A stretch of 34,708 bases of DNA from Siccibacter colletis (GTDB lineage: Bacteria; Pseudomonadota; Gammaproteobacteria; Enterobacterales; Enterobacteriaceae): NCBI RefSeq assembly GCF_000696575.1, contig NZ_JMSQ01000022.1:1-34708 (forward strand), given 5' to 3'. Both the position numbers and the translations under genes were made by a program. Below the pieces are notes generated by a model, which ran no database searches, was not told the origin of the DNA, and was given only the letters and a program-made list of their open reading frames with translations. This document shows, piece after piece, positions 16,631 to 26,221 of this stretch. Position 1 is the first letter of the stretch, and every line of letters begins with the position of its first letter.

Positions 16631-17167
16631 CTATTTCTCTTCCTGCGGAAGATGACGGTAGATATAGACACCACTGAGCAGGGTGAAGACCAGCGTCAGC
16701 CCGGTCAGACCAAATACTTTAAAATTGACCCAGATATTCTGCGGCAGCCAGAACGCGATATAGATATTCGCCAGACCGCATACGATAAAGAACAGCGCCC
16801 AGGCGATATTCAGGCGAGACCATACCTTCTCCGGCAGATGCAGTTCTTTACCCAACATCTGCTGAATAAGCGGCTTGCCCATTACCCACTGGCTAATCAG
16901 CAGGGCGCCGGCAAACAGGCCGTAAATCACCGTAACCTTCCACTTAATAAATTCGTCGTTGTGGAAGAACAGCGTCAGGCCACCAAATACCGCAACCAGA
17001 ATAAAGGTGATCAGCGCCATTTTTTCGACTTTGCGGTATCTGAACCAGCTGTAAATCAGCACCAGTGCCGTGGCGACAATCAGGGCTGCGGTACCGGCAT
17101 AAATATCGTAGAGCTTATAAAAAGCAAAAAAGACAATCAGCGGTAAGAAATCGAGAAACTGCTTCAT
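16631..17167 (-). CDS. yciB: YciB, inner-membrane septation-related protein
   Basis: YciB is an inner-membrane protein implicated in septation and envelope synthesis, also called intracellular septation protein A. I chose ATG 17167, giving 178 residues starting [21 protein letters not shown], as in E. coli; the nine extra upstream codons lack support. About five membrane segments are visible. The conserved [14 protein letters not shown] and [20 protein letters not shown] stretches are intact. yciC is 45 bases upstream on the same strand, suggesting an operon. A strong terminator follows. Confidence 0.95.
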   Translation of the reverse strand: MKQFLDFLPLIVFFAFYKLYDIYAGTAALIVATALVLIYSWFRYRKVEKMALITFILVAVFGGLTLFFHNDEFIKWKVTVIYGLFAGALLISQWVMGKPLIQQMLGKELHLPEKVWSRLNIAWALFFIVCGLANIYIAFWLPQNIWVNFKVFGLTGLTLVFTLLSGVYIYRHLPQEEK

Positions 17168-17212
17168 AATCGGTTCCGTTGCAGGCCCGGGCAAGCGCCG
17201 GGCCGAATAAGG

Positions 17213-17956
17213 TTAAGCGCGGATCAGCGTATACAGGCGGAAGAGATACACCAGCAGCAGCGCGGAGAACAGGTAGTTGAGGGTGTTCGCCACCACCGCA
17301 CCCACTTCCGGCGTCAGCGCAGCAAAGCGTGATGCCAGCAGCAGCAGTACCGTTTTGGCAATCAGCCATGCCACGATGGCCGGCGCGACCAGGCGCATGT
17401 TGGCCCAGGCAAGACGCATACTGTTGCGCATCGCGCTGAACACGCCCTGATTTTCAACTACCAGCAATACCGGTGCGAACGCCAGTACGATGGCCAGCAG
17501 CACGCCGGGCACCAGGAACAGCATGATCCCCATCTGCACCAGCAGAGTGGTGAGGAAGAACTGAATAAACAGCCACGGCAGTTTCGGCGCAGCGGTGCCA
17601 ATCGCATGCAGGGCGCTGATACGTTTCCCGGCAGAAACCATCTGCAGCAGCATCAGAATGCCGCCTGCCAGAATCGCATTGCCGAACAGGCCCGAAAAGG
17701 TTGCTGCCGCTGAAGCGCGCAGCAACACCTGCTGCTGCTCCGGCGTCATATTCTGTACCAGATCAAACAGCCCAACGCTGCCCGTCAGATTATCGCCCTG
17801 CGAGAGCACCGCCATCTGCTCATCGGTTGGCGCAAAGACATGCCCAATCACCACCGTAATAAATGCACAAAGTAAAGCAATCAGCGCAATGGTCATAAAC
17901 TGATTGCGAAAGAAATTCCCCGTGTCACGGTAAACGGATTTTGCCGTGATAGTCAT
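17213..17956 (-). CDS. yciC: YciC, UPF0259 inner-membrane protein
   Basis: YciC is a polytopic inner-membrane protein of unknown function. I chose ATG 17956 because AAGGAG lies just upstream and the result, 247 residues beginning [20 protein letters not shown], equals the E. coli length; the frame reaches 18028 without a supported start. About six hydrophobic segments are visible, with the family stretch [23 protein letters not shown]. It stands first of the yciC-yciB pair. An imperfect dyad (GGATGGCTGC...GCAGCATCC, 18006-18030) lies in its upstream region. Confidence 0.94.
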   Translation of the reverse strand: MTITAKSVYRDTGNFFRNQFMTIALIALLCAFITVVIGHVFAPTDEQMAVLSQGDNLTGSVGLFDLVQNMTPEQQQVLLRASAAATFSGLFGNAILAGGILMLLQMVSAGKRISALHAIGTAAPKLPWLFIQFFLTTLLVQMGIMLFLVPGVLLAIVLAFAPVLLVVENQGVFSAMRNSMRLAWANMRLVAPAIVAWLIAKTVLLLLASRFAALTPEVGAVVANTLNYLFSALLLVYLFRLYTLIRA

Positions 17957-18081
17957 GCACGCTCCTTGAATGATGCAGGTAGTAATTTGCCGCCGATTGT
18001 ACCCTGGATGGCTGCACAGTGGCAGCATCCGGGTGTAAAGCGGTGTATATCCCTGTCTTTGCGCTGTTTTATTGGTCGTAT

Positions 18082-18441
18082 TCAGGCGCTGCGCAGGAGC
18101 GGTGACGGCAGTTCGAGCGGGGGCAAGCCATGATGCCCCCGCGCCCGGTTACAGGCGTCATTGGCAATGCCATTTTCGCCCGACATCGCGAAGTCGCGGC
18201 ACGGTGACGGCCGGTTTTCATAGATCGAACAGCTGACGCTGATGCCGGGCGTACCGCTAAGCGCCACGCAGCGGCTCACTTTCTGATTGGTGCCGCTCAT
18301 ACAGCGAAGAAAAGGGGTAAGCGGCTCGGTAAGCGCCGCCGGGACAAGGCCGCCGGCATCATCGCCTTCAGCCCAGTAAAAAGAGACACGAAAATAGGCA
18401 CAACAGGCTCCGCACGACATACACGGATTCAACACGCTCAT
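18082..18441 (-). CDS. YkgJ-type cysteine-cluster protein (zinc/iron-chelating domain)
   Basis: This protein has 119 residues from ATG 18441, chosen because AGGTGG lies five bases upstream. It opens with the cluster CMSCGACC (Cys 7, 10, 13 and 14) and has further Cys residues in [28 protein letters not shown] and [12 protein letters not shown]. This pattern is typical of the CxxCxxCC / YkgJ family, thought to bind zinc or an iron-sulphur cluster; the reaction is unknown. It is the gene upstream of yciC on the same strand, 125 bases away. I do not recall it in the K-12 locus. Family call is confident, function is not. Confidence 0.85.
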   Translation of the reverse strand: MSVLNPCMSCGACCAYFRVSFYWAEGDDAGGLVPAALTEPLTPFLRCMSGTNQKVSRCVALSGTPGISVSCSIYENRPSPCRDFAMSGENGIANDACNRARGHHGLPPLELPSPLLRSA

Positions 18442-18607
18442 ACACGCCACCTGCAACTTAACAACGCATCAATGTGAAATGGTGAAGCGGGTAAATTATC
18501 CAGCGGCTGACGGGTTTTCAAGTAGGGGCGCAGGCAATTTTTTGTAACAGAGCGGAAGCAAATTTGATTTAAGCGCAAAGAGGCTGTTTCGTCTGTAAAT
18601 GCAAAAA

Positions 18608-18621
18608 TTAATCTGGATCAA
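18608..18621 (+). promoter_or_regulatory. Candidate FNR site of the ompW promoter
   Basis: TTAAT-CTGG-ATCAA matches the FNR consensus TTGAT-N4-ATCAA in nine of ten positions. Centred about 110 bases before ompW, it would place a class II start near 18656, with TTAAAT at 18641 as a possible -10. Anaerobic FNR activation of ompW is reported in E. coli and Salmonella. Confidence 0.6.
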
Positions 18622-18724
18622 TGAATGTTAAATCAGAGGGTTAAATGTGATCTGCGCGCGATCCATTTTTACCTCGATGTGAGTATATTCAACGCGCCAA
18701 TAAAACCACAAAAAGGGAACGGAA

Positions 18725-19360
18725 ATGAAAAAGCTGACAGTGGCGCTGTTACTTGCAACGGGTTGTGTTTCGGGCGTGGCATCTGCGCATGAAGCAGGGG
18801 ATTTCTTCATGCGTGCCGGCACGGCGACGGTGCGCCCGAGCGAAGGTTCTGACAACGTGCTGGGCATGGGCGGCTTCAAAGTCAATAACGATACCCAGCT
18901 CGGTTTAACGTTCACGTATATGGCAACGGATAACGTCGGTATCGAGCTGCTGGCGGCAACGCCGTTCCGTCATAAAGTGGGTCTGGGGCCAACCGGCGAT
19001 CTGGCTACCGTGCGTCAGCTGCCGCCCACGCTGATGGCTCAGTGGTACTTTGGCGAGTCGACCAGCAAACTGCGTCCGTATATCGGCGCGGGCATCAACT
19101 ACACCACGTTCTTTGATGCTGACTTCAACAAAACCGGGGATGCCGCAGGCCTGACCGATCTGAGCGTCAAAGATTCCTGGGGGGCTGCAGGGCAGGTGGG
19201 GCTGGACTACAGGGTGAATCAGGACTGGCTGATCAACATGTCTCTCTGGTACATGGACATCGACACCGAGGTGAAATTCAAAGCCAGCGGCGAGCAGCAG
19301 AATATCAGCACCCGCATCGACCCGTTCGTGTTTATGTTCTCAGCGGGTTACCGCTTCTGA
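18725..19360 (+). CDS. ompW: OmpW, outer-membrane beta-barrel protein
   Basis: OmpW is an eight-stranded outer-membrane barrel with a hydrophobic channel, linked to passage of small hydrophobic molecules and to stress survival. The 211-residue product has a signal peptide of 21 residues (MKKLTVALLLATGCVSGVASA) before HEAGDFF. Barrel strands alternate as expected, with the typical stretches LRPYIGAGINYTTFF and SWGAAGQVGLDYRVNQDW, and the chain ends in aromatic F (SAGYRF) for Bam recognition. GGAA lies close to ATG 18725. The upstream FNR-like site suggests anaerobic induction. K-12 has yciEFG between ompW and trpA; those genes are absent here. Confidence 0.96.
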   Translation: MKKLTVALLLATGCVSGVASAHEAGDFFMRAGTATVRPSEGSDNVLGMGGFKVNNDTQLGLTFTYMATDNVGIELLAATPFRHKVGLGPTGDLATVRQLPPTLMAQWYFGESTSKLRPYIGAGINYTTFFDADFNKTGDAAGLTDLSVKDSWGAAGQVGLDYRVNQDWLINMSLWYMDIDTEVKFKASGEQQNISTRIDPFVFMFSAGYRF

Positions 19361-19361
19361 T

Positions 19362-19404
19362 AAAAAATTCCCGCCGCGATGTGCACTTCACATCGGGCGG
19401 GAAT
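19362..19404 (-). terminator. trp operon terminator
   Basis: On the minus strand, ATTCCCGCC plus CGATGTG pair with CACATCG plus GGCGGGAAT, giving about 16 base pairs with one bulge, followed by a TTTTTT run. The T-run lies on the trp side, so it ends trpA transcription. The opposite strand lacks a good T-run. Confidence 0.9.
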
Positions 19405-19408
19405 GGTT

Positions 19409-20218
19409 TTACGCCTGGCGGGTAGCTGCCTTCATCGCGCTGGCAAAGGCGTTCAGTTCCGACAACATCGCTTCCCGATCCCCAAGGTTTTTCTCAATGA
19501 TCTTCACCACCGCCGAACCGGAAATCGCACCCGCTGCGCCCGCACCCAGCGCGTCGCGGACCTGGGATGGCTCAGAGATACCAAAGCCCTGTAGCGCCGG
19601 TGCCGCGTGATACTCCTTCAGCTTATCGACCAGGTGCCCCAGCGGCAGACTGGCGCGATTTTCAGCCCCGGTCACCCCGGCGCGGGACAGCAGATAGGTA
19701 TAGCCGCGCCCGTAGGAGGCAATCTGGCGCAGCAGATCGTCATCAGCATTTGGCGGGCAGATAAAGATCGGCGCAACATTATGGCGCATCGCCGCCTGAC
19801 GGAACTCCGCCGACTCCTCGACCGGCACATCGGCGACCAGTACCGAATCGACACCCACCTGCGCACAGCGGGCGTAAAACGCATCCACACCGTTGCTGAA
19901 CACCAGGTTTGCGTACATCAGCAGGCCGATGGGCAGCGTCGGGTATTTCTCACGGATCGTCGCCAGCATCTCAAAGCACTGGCCGGGCGTGACGCCCGCC
20001 GCGAAGGCGCGCAGCGTCGCATCCTGTATGGTCGGGCCATCCGCCAGAGGGTCGGAGAAGGGAATACCCAGCTCCAGCGCATCCGCACCGCCCTCGACAA
20101 GGGCATCAACGATCTTCAGCGACTGCTCGACCGAGGGGTCGCCCAGCGTGACGAAGGGAACAAATGCGCCCTCGTTGCGTGCGGCGAGGCGGGAAAACAG
20201 CTGATCATAACGTTCCAT
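19409..20218 (-). CDS. trpA: TrpA, tryptophan synthase alpha subunit
   Basis: TrpA cleaves indole-3-glycerol phosphate to indole and glyceraldehyde-3-phosphate and passes the indole to TrpB through a tunnel. The product has 269 residues (TIM barrel). The catalytic acids E49 and D60 are present in [25 protein letters not shown] near the N-terminus and [18 protein letters not shown] for phosphate binding are intact. The start codon shares one base with the trpB stop (TAATG), so translation is coupled. It is the last trp gene, followed by a terminator five bases after the stop codon. Confidence 0.98.
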   Translation of the reverse strand: MERYDQLFSRLAARNEGAFVPFVTLGDPSVEQSLKIVDALVEGGADALELGIPFSDPLADGPTIQDATLRAFAAGVTPGQCFEMLATIREKYPTLPIGLLMYANLVFSNGVDAFYARCAQVGVDSVLVADVPVEESAEFRQAAMRHNVAPIFICPPNADDDLLRQIASYGRGYTYLLSRAGVTGAENRASLPLGHLVDKLKEYHAAPALQGFGISEPSQVRDALGAGAAGAISGSAVVKIIEKNLGDREAMLSELNAFASAMKAATRQA

Positions 20219-21411
20219 TACATCTCCCCTCGGGCTTTGAAAATATCGTGAACGGTGAAAATGTCTTTATCGCCGCGACCGGAGAGGTTGACCACCAGCA
20301 GCTGCTCTTTTTCCGGATCTGCACGCATCATTTTCAGCGCGTGGGCCAGCGCATGGGAGGACTCCAGCGCCGGAATGATCCCTTCCTGACGGCACAGGGT
20401 TTTAAACGCGTCCAGCGCTTCGTCATCGGTAATCGACACGTACTCTGCGCGCCCGGTACTGTTGAGATGGGCATGCTGCGGCCCGACGGACGGGAAGTCC
20501 AGCCCGGCAGAAATGGAATAGGACTCTTCAATCTGGCCGTCTTCGGTCTGCATCATCGGCGACTTCATGCCGAAATAGATGCCTACGCGCCCGTGTTTGA
20601 GCGGAGCCCCGTGCTCGCCGCTTTCAATGCCATGTCCGGCCGGCTCTACGCCAATCAGCCCGACGCTGGTCTCATCGATGAAGTCGGCAAACATACCGAT
20701 GGCGTTGGAGCCACCGCCGACGCAGGCAATCACTGCATCCGGCAGACGACCCTCTTTTTTGAGGATTTGCGCTTTGGTCTCTTCGCCAATCATGCGCTGG
20801 AATTCGCGCACAATGGTCGGGAACGGGTGCGGACCCGCCGCGGTGCCGAGCATATAGTGCGCCCGGTCGTAGCTGCCGGACCAGTCGCGCAGCGCCTCGT
20901 TACAGGCGTCTTTCAGCGTGGCAGAGCCGCTGTGGACCGGGATCACTTCGGCACCCATCAGGCGCATACGGAATACGTTCGGCGACTGGCGCTCCACGTC
21001 TTTGGCACCCATATAGATGCGGCACTTCAGGCCCAGCAGGGCACTGGCAAGCGCCGACGCCACGCCGTGTTGTCCCGCGCCGGTCTCGGCGATAATTTCG
21101 GTTTTGCCCATGCGCTTTGCCAGCAGCGCCTGACCCAGCACCTGGTTGGTTTTGTGCGCACCGCCATGCAGCAGATCTTCACGCTTGAGGTACAGCGTGG
21201 TGCGCGTGCCGGTGGTCAGATTCTGACACTTCGTCAGCGCAGTGGGGCGGCCGGCGTAGTTTTTCAGCAGGTCGGTGAACTGCGCCTGGAATTCGGCATC
21301 GCTCTGGGCGCTGACAAAGGCTTCTTCCAGCTGACGCAGCGCCGGCATCAGGATCTGCGGCACGTACATGCCGCCAAATTCACCAAACCATGGATTGAGT
21401 AAAGTCGTCAT
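20218..21411 (-). CDS. trpB: TrpB, tryptophan synthase beta subunit
   Basis: TrpB condenses indole with serine to form tryptophan using pyridoxal phosphate. The product has 397 residues, as in E. coli. The PLP lysine is K87 in [11 protein letters not shown]. The phosphate-binding loop is [11 protein letters not shown]. The active-site glutamate lies in [22 protein letters not shown] precedes ATG 21411. It is spaced nine bases from trpC and overlaps trpA by one base. Confidence 0.98.
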   Translation of the reverse strand: MTTLLNPWFGEFGGMYVPQILMPALRQLEEAFVSAQSDAEFQAQFTDLLKNYAGRPTALTKCQNLTTGTRTTLYLKREDLLHGGAHKTNQVLGQALLAKRMGKTEIIAETGAGQHGVASALASALLGLKCRIYMGAKDVERQSPNVFRMRLMGAEVIPVHSGSATLKDACNEALRDWSGSYDRAHYMLGTAAGPHPFPTIVREFQRMIGEETKAQILKKEGRLPDAVIACVGGGSNAIGMFADFIDETSVGLIGVEPAGHGIESGEHGAPLKHGRVGIYFGMKSPMMQTEDGQIEESYSISAGLDFPSVGPQHAHLNSTGRAEYVSITDDEALDAFKTLCRQEGIIPALESSHALAHALKMMRADPEKEQLLVVNLSGRGDKDIFTVHDIFKARGEM

Positions 21412-21420
21412 TCGTTTTCC

Positions 21421-22779
21421 TTAATAAGCCCGCAGCGTCTGAAACAGCGCCGCCAGTTTAGTGGCATCTTTTATCCCCGGTGCGCTCTCGACGCCCGAGT
21501 TGAAATCAAGTCCGACGCAGCCAAGTTTTGCGGCTTCCACGCAGTTATCAGCCCCAAGGCCGCCGGCCAGCATCACGTTATCAAGGTTCTCACCCTGTAA
21601 CAGCGACCAGTCGAAACGCTGCCCGGTCCCGCCCTGGCCGTTATCAAACACGTAACGATCCACATCGGTGAAATCCCGCGTCGGCACGCTCTCCTGCACG
21701 CTCAGTGCTTTCCAGATCTGCACCTGTGCTGGCAGCAGGGCACGCAGGGCGGTGATGTCGCTCTGGGTCTCGTCACCGTGGAGCTGCACGGCAGTAAGAC
21801 CGAGGGTCTGGGCCACGCGGGCAATTTCTTTGACCGGCTGGTTGCGGAACACGCCCACATAGCGCAGCGGGGCGGCCTGCATCACGGCGTGCGCCTCGGC
21901 AATGCCAATCACGCGCGGTGAGCTCTCAGCAAAAATCAGCCCGCCGTAAATGGCCCCCACTTCATACGCCGCGGCGGCGTCTTCCGGGCGGGTTAACCCG
22001 CACACTTTGTTTTCGCCAAGCAGCACGCGACGCACCGCCTGGGTCAGATCCGGCTCGGACATCAGCGCCGAGCCAATCAAAAAGCCGTTAGCGAAGTGGC
22101 TGAGCTCGCGCACCTGGCCGTAGGTATTAATTCCCGACTCGCTGATCACCGTCACGCCAGGGCCGAGGCGCGGCGCCAGTTCTCGGGTGCGGTTAAGGTC
22201 GATAGAGAGATCGCGCAGGTCGCGGTTGTTAATCCCCACCACCTTCGCCTCCAGGGCGATAGCGCGCTCCAGCTCCTCTTCATTACTGACTTCGGTCAGC
22301 ACGCCCATATTCAGGCTGTGAGCCACCGCCGCCAACTGGCGATACTGCTCATCGTCCAGCACCGACAGCATCAGCAGGCAGGCATCCGCCAGGTAGTGGC
22401 GCGCCAGATAAATCTGGTAGGGGTCGATAATAAAGTCTTTGCACAGCACCGGCTGGGCAACGATCCCGCTGACGACCGGCAGAAAATCAAAGCTGCCGTG
22501 GAAGTACTTCTCGTCGGTCAACACCGAGACCGCGGAGGCGTAGTGCTTGTAAACCCCGGCGATCTGCGCCGGATCGAAATCTTCACGGATCACACCTTTG
22601 GACGGTGAGGCCTTTTTCACTTCCAGAATGAAAGCGGTACGCGCACCCTGCACGGCATGGTAAAAGTTGCGCGTGCTGGGTGTGACGTCATTCTGAAAGC
22701 TGGCCAGCGGCTGCTGCGCTTTGCGGGCTTCCACCCAAATCGCTTTGTCCGCGACGATGTTCGCTAAAACGGTCTGCAT
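21421..22779 (-). CDS. trpC: TrpC(F), bifunctional indole-3-glycerol phosphate synthase / phosphoribosylanthranilate isomerase
   Basis: This protein catalyses two successive steps from phosphoribosylanthranilate to indole-3-glycerol phosphate. The N-terminal synthase barrel (about 1-255) has E53 and K55 in FILEVKKASPSKG and the GINNRDL region. The C-terminal isomerase barrel (about 256-452) begins KVCGLTRPEDA with its catalytic cysteine and later has the FDNGQGGTGQRFDW phosphate site. The fused form is typical of enterobacteria. Its start is three bases after the trpD stop codon. Confidence 0.98.
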   Translation of the reverse strand: MQTVLANIVADKAIWVEARKAQQPLASFQNDVTPSTRNFYHAVQGARTAFILEVKKASPSKGVIREDFDPAQIAGVYKHYASAVSVLTDEKYFHGSFDFLPVVSGIVAQPVLCKDFIIDPYQIYLARHYLADACLLMLSVLDDEQYRQLAAVAHSLNMGVLTEVSNEEELERAIALEAKVVGINNRDLRDLSIDLNRTRELAPRLGPGVTVISESGINTYGQVRELSHFANGFLIGSALMSEPDLTQAVRRVLLGENKVCGLTRPEDAAAAYEVGAIYGGLIFAESSPRVIGIAEAHAVMQAAPLRYVGVFRNQPVKEIARVAQTLGLTAVQLHGDETQSDITALRALLPAQVQIWKALSVQESVPTRDFTDVDRYVFDNGQGGTGQRFDWSLLQGENLDNVMLAGGLGADNCVEAAKLGCVGLDFNSGVESAPGIKDATKLAALFQTLRAY

Positions 22780-22782
22780 GTT

Positions 22783-24378
22783 TTACCCTCTGGCTGCCAG
22801 CGCGGTGACGCGGTCGTAAGCGCCCCCGTTATGTAGCACTGTCAGCACCTGTTGTGCGTTGGCTTTTAAGTCTTCTTTTCCGTGCAGGCGCATCAGCATG
22901 GCAACGTTTGCCGCCACCGCCGCTTCATGCGCGCGCTCGCCTTTACCTTGTAACAGGCGGGTAAGAATGTCACGGTTTTCTTCCGGCGTACCGCCTGCCA
23001 GCTCCTCCTGCTGGTACGGCGCCAGACCGAAGTCCTCCGCAGTAAGCTGGTAGCTTGTGATCTCATCATTGTGCAGCTCCGCGACAAACGTCGGGGCGTG
23101 CAGCGAAACCTCATCCATTCCGCCGCTGTGCACCACTGCAGCCCGCTTATAGCCCAGCACACGCAGGGTTTCAGCAATCGGCAATACCAGTTCCGGGCTG
23201 TAAACGCCGATCAACGCCAGCGGCGGATGCGCCGGGTTAATCAGCGGGCCGAGCACGTTGAACAGCGTGCGGGTTTTCAACTGCTGGCGCACCGGCATGG
23301 CGTGACGGAACCCGGTGTGGTACTTCGGAGCAAACAGGAAACAGACCCCGAGATCGTCCAGCGCCTCGCGGGAGGCTTCCGCGCTCATATCAAGATTGAT
23401 GCCGAATGCGGCCAGCAGGTCCGAAGAGCCAGAGCGGCTGGACACGCTGCGGTTGCCGTGTTTCGCCACTTTCAGCCCCAGCGCCGCAGCAACAAAGGCG
23501 CTGGCGGTAGAGATGTTAATACTGTTGCTGCCGTCGCCGCCGGTGCCGACGATGTCAGCGAACGGGTAGTCGGGGCGCGGGAACGGGGCGGCATCTTCCA
23601 GCAGGGCGGAAGCGGCACCGGCGATCTCAACCGGCTGCTCGCCGCGCACCTTCATGCTTACCAGCGCGGCAGCCAGCTGCTCCGGCTTCAGCTCGCCGCG
23701 TACCACAGCGCTGAACAGCTGGTGGCTCTCTTCGCGGCTCAGCGTTTGCGCGCCATAGAGTTTCTCAAGGATCGGCTGGATAGCATTCTGCGGCTGCTGC
23801 CGGGTCAGCGCCCAGGCCAGGGTCTGCTCCAGCAGGCGTGCCCCCTGAGTGGTGAGAATGGATTCGGGATGGAACTGGAAACCGCACACCCGGTCGGTAT
23901 CGTGACGTACCGCCATCACCATGCCGTTGAAGTGCGCATTGACGGTGAGCCCGGCCGGGATGTCGCTCCCGACCAGCGAGTGGTAACGCGCAACCGGCAG
24001 CGGGTTGGCGAGGCCGCTGAACATTCCCTGACCGTCATGCTCAATGCTGGATGCTTTGCCGTGCAGGATCTCGCCCGCCTGGCCCACGTAACCGCCATAG
24101 GCTTCGACAATCGTCTGATGACCGAGGCAGATGCCGATCACCGGCAGCGTGCCGCGGACGCGGGTCAGCAGCTCCGGCATACAGCCTGCTTCGGACGGCG
24201 TGCCGGGGCCGGGGGAGAGCATCAGCACCGGGTTGTCCATAGTCGCCAGGCGGTCAATCAATGTCTGAGCCGGGACGTGGTTGCGGTAGATCACCACGTT
24301 ATGACCGCTCGCGCGCAGCTGATCTGCCAGGTTGTACGTAAAGGAATCAAAGTTATCGAGCAGCAGAATGTCAGCCAT
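22783..24378 (-). CDS. trpD: TrpD(G), anthranilate synthase glutaminase / anthranilate phosphoribosyltransferase
   Basis: The N-terminal part supplies ammonia from glutamine to TrpE, and the C-terminal part adds phosphoribosyl to anthranilate. The class I glutaminase triad is complete: C84 in GICLGHQ, and H170 and E172 in FQFHPES. The transferase domain (from about 200) has the [14 protein letters not shown] phosphoribosyl pyrophosphate motif and [17 protein letters not shown]. The 531-residue fusion is the enterobacterial form. Its ATG shares one base with the trpE stop codon (TGATG), which couples synthesis of the two subunits. Confidence 0.98.
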   Translation of the reverse strand: MADILLLDNFDSFTYNLADQLRASGHNVVIYRNHVPAQTLIDRLATMDNPVLMLSPGPGTPSEAGCMPELLTRVRGTLPVIGICLGHQTIVEAYGGYVGQAGEILHGKASSIEHDGQGMFSGLANPLPVARYHSLVGSDIPAGLTVNAHFNGMVMAVRHDTDRVCGFQFHPESILTTQGARLLEQTLAWALTRQQPQNAIQPILEKLYGAQTLSREESHQLFSAVVRGELKPEQLAAALVSMKVRGEQPVEIAGAASALLEDAAPFPRPDYPFADIVGTGGDGSNSINISTASAFVAAALGLKVAKHGNRSVSSRSGSSDLLAAFGINLDMSAEASREALDDLGVCFLFAPKYHTGFRHAMPVRQQLKTRTLFNVLGPLINPAHPPLALIGVYSPELVLPIAETLRVLGYKRAAVVHSGGMDEVSLHAPTFVAELHNDEITSYQLTAEDFGLAPYQQEELAGGTPEENRDILTRLLQGKGERAHEAAVAANVAMLMRLHGKEDLKANAQQVLTVLHNGGAYDRVTALAARG

Positions 24379-25940
24379 CAGAAAATCTCCTGAGCATGGT
24401 GTGCGGTAGCGATAGCGCGCAGTACCGCGCGGGCTTTATTGCGGGTTTCGTCGGCTTCAGACTGCGGCACCGAGTCCAGTACCACGCCGGCCCCGGCCTG
24501 CACCGTGGCAATGCCGTTTTCCACCCAGGCTGAACGAATCACGATGCAGGTATCGAGATCGCCATGCGCAGTGAAGTAACCCACCGCGCCGCCGTAGCTG
24601 CCGCGGCGTGTGCCTTCCGCGTCGGCGATAAGCTGCATCGCGCGCACCTTTGGTGCGCCGCTGAGGGTGCCCATATTCATGCAGGCGCGATAGGCATGCA
24701 GTGCGTCGAGATCGTGACGCAGTTCGCCCACTACGCGCGATACCAGGTGCATGACGAAGGAGTAGCGATCAACCTTGGTCAGGTCGGCGACGTAGCGCGT
24801 TCCTGGTGTGCAGATGCGCGCCAGGTCATTGCGCGCCAGGTCCACCAGCATCAGGTGCTCAGACAGCTCTTTATGGTCAGTACGCATTTCAAGTTCGATG
24901 CGGCTGTCGAGGTCGCGATCCAGCGAGCCGTCAGCGCGACGTCCGCGCGGGCGGGTTCCGGCAATCGGGTAGATCTCAATCTGACGCGAGGTCTGGTCAT
25001 ACTTGAGGGAGCTTTCCGGCGAGGCACCGAACAGCGTGAAGTCGCGATCCTGCATAAAAAACATGTACGGGCTGGGGTTGCTCTTTTTCAGCGTGTCGTA
25101 CGCCGCCAGCGGCGACGGGCAGGGCAGCGTAAAGCGACGCGACGGCACTACCTGGAAGATTTCCCCGGCGCGGATCGCTTTCTGCATGGCGCGCACCACG
25201 CTGCCGAATTCATCATCGGTCTGGCTACAGCCAGCCTGCATCTGCGGCACGGCCTCGACCGGCAGCGGGGCGGCAGGCAGAGTAAACTGCTGTTTGATCT
25301 CTGCCATGCGGGCCGTGAGGCGCTCACGCTCTGTTACTGACGGGGTAAACAGGCTGGCCTGAATGCGGGTGCTTTTTTTCTGGTGGTCGATCACCAGTAA
25401 GGTTTCGGCCAGATAGAAGCAGTAGTCCGGGCAGCTATTTTCCGTGCGCAGGGCAGGCAGTTCTTCAAAGCCGGCTACCAGGTCATAGGCGAACAGTCCG
25501 CCAAAAAACATCGCTTCGCGTTCGTCGGCGGGAACGGTGACCAGGTTTTGCAGCAGGCGGAAAGCATCAAATACCGAAAGGGAACACAGGCGGGCATCTT
25601 CATCGAGCAGATTACTCACGGCAGGAAAGCGTAGGGTACGGCCATCAGCACAGGGTTGATTATCTACGCCCGCAGGCAGAGCCTCATCAAGCAATGTTAA
25701 CAGACCGGTGCCGTTCTCGGTCAGTGCGGTAATAGTGACGGTGTCACCCAGAGCGGTGATGCGCAGCGCGCTATCCACCAGCAGCAGGCTTTTCAGGTCA
25801 TCTTTACTGTCGATGTCCGCTGATTCCAGCAGCAGGGTAGCCGGACGGCTGGCGCAGAGCTGATTAAACAGCGCCGTCGGGTTATCCCGGTACTGCCCGT
25901 CAGCGCTAAGAAGTTCGAGTGCCGGTTTTTGTGTTTGCAT
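24378..25940 (-). CDS. trpE: TrpE, anthranilate synthase component I
   Basis: TrpE makes anthranilate from chorismate with ammonia from TrpD, and is feedback-inhibited by tryptophan. The product has 520 residues, as in E. coli. The tryptophan-binding stretch [18 protein letters not shown] is intact near residues 37-54, so normal feedback inhibition is expected. The chorismate-binding domain has [29 protein letters not shown] and [15 protein letters not shown]. Start ATG 25940 has GAGAGCAG upstream. It is the first structural gene after the attenuator. Confidence 0.98.
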   Translation of the reverse strand: MQTQKPALELLSADGQYRDNPTALFNQLCASRPATLLLESADIDSKDDLKSLLLVDSALRITALGDTVTITALTENGTGLLTLLDEALPAGVDNQPCADGRTLRFPAVSNLLDEDARLCSLSVFDAFRLLQNLVTVPADEREAMFFGGLFAYDLVAGFEELPALRTENSCPDYCFYLAETLLVIDHQKKSTRIQASLFTPSVTERERLTARMAEIKQQFTLPAAPLPVEAVPQMQAGCSQTDDEFGSVVRAMQKAIRAGEIFQVVPSRRFTLPCPSPLAAYDTLKKSNPSPYMFFMQDRDFTLFGASPESSLKYDQTSRQIEIYPIAGTRPRGRRADGSLDRDLDSRIELEMRTDHKELSEHLMLVDLARNDLARICTPGTRYVADLTKVDRYSFVMHLVSRVVGELRHDLDALHAYRACMNMGTLSGAPKVRAMQLIADAEGTRRGSYGGAVGYFTAHGDLDTCIVIRSAWVENGIATVQAGAGVVLDSVPQSEADETRNKARAVLRAIATAHHAQEIF

Positions 25941-25966
25941 GATCTGCTCTCGTTATAATGCTGCTC

Positions 25967-25991
25967 AAAAAAAAGCCCGCGTTAAGCGGGC
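25967..25991 (-). terminator. trp attenuator terminator
   Basis: On the minus strand, GCCCGC, loop TTAAC, GCGGGC, then eight T residues. It lies between trpL and trpE and ends transcription when charged tRNA-Trp lets the ribosome clear the leader. Confidence 0.95.
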
Positions 25992-26038
25992 CTGGTATCT
26001 GATTGCGTGGAACGCACATGTGAATACACCGCCCGATA

Positions 26039-26083
26039 TCAGGAGCTGCGCCACCAGATGCGAAGTGCGATACGTGCTTTCAT
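26039..26083 (-). CDS. trpL: TrpL, trp operon leader peptide
   Basis: The 14-codon frame encodes MKARIALRIWWRSS with tandem Trp codons 10 and 11, the sensor for attenuation. E. coli TrpL is also 14 residues ([14 protein letters not shown]), so the Trp positions agree while the middle differs and has gained arginines. GGG lies about ten bases before the ATG. The GGTATCTGA just upstream of the start is complementary to TCAGATACC in the attenuator region (see findings). Confidence 0.95.
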   Translation of the reverse strand: MKARIALRIWWRSS

Positions 26084-26111
26084 GTCAGATACCCTGTTGT
26101 GCGTGAACTTG

Positions 26112-26146
26112 CGTACTAGTTAACTAGTTCAATGAAATAAAGTCAA
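26112..26146 (-). promoter_or_regulatory. trp promoter and TrpR operator
   Basis: On the minus strand the -35 is TTGACT (26146-26141) and the -10 is TTAACT (26123-26118), with a 17-base spacer. The perfect palindrome ACTAGTTAACTAGT (26115-26128) covers the -10 element and equals the core of the E. coli trp operator, so TrpR with tryptophan would block polymerase directly. Confidence 0.95.
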
Positions 26147-26221
26147 CCCCAGGTTTCAGATATTTATCAGGAATCGTTATCATGGCCGCTGAATTATCCG
26201 TTTCACTGGCCTGGAGTCGTT

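Noticed and set aside
20164-21402. Long plus-strand frames opposite trpB, and likewise 23071-24393 opposite trpD
   Set aside because: Both mirror well-established trp genes and show no domain or start signals.
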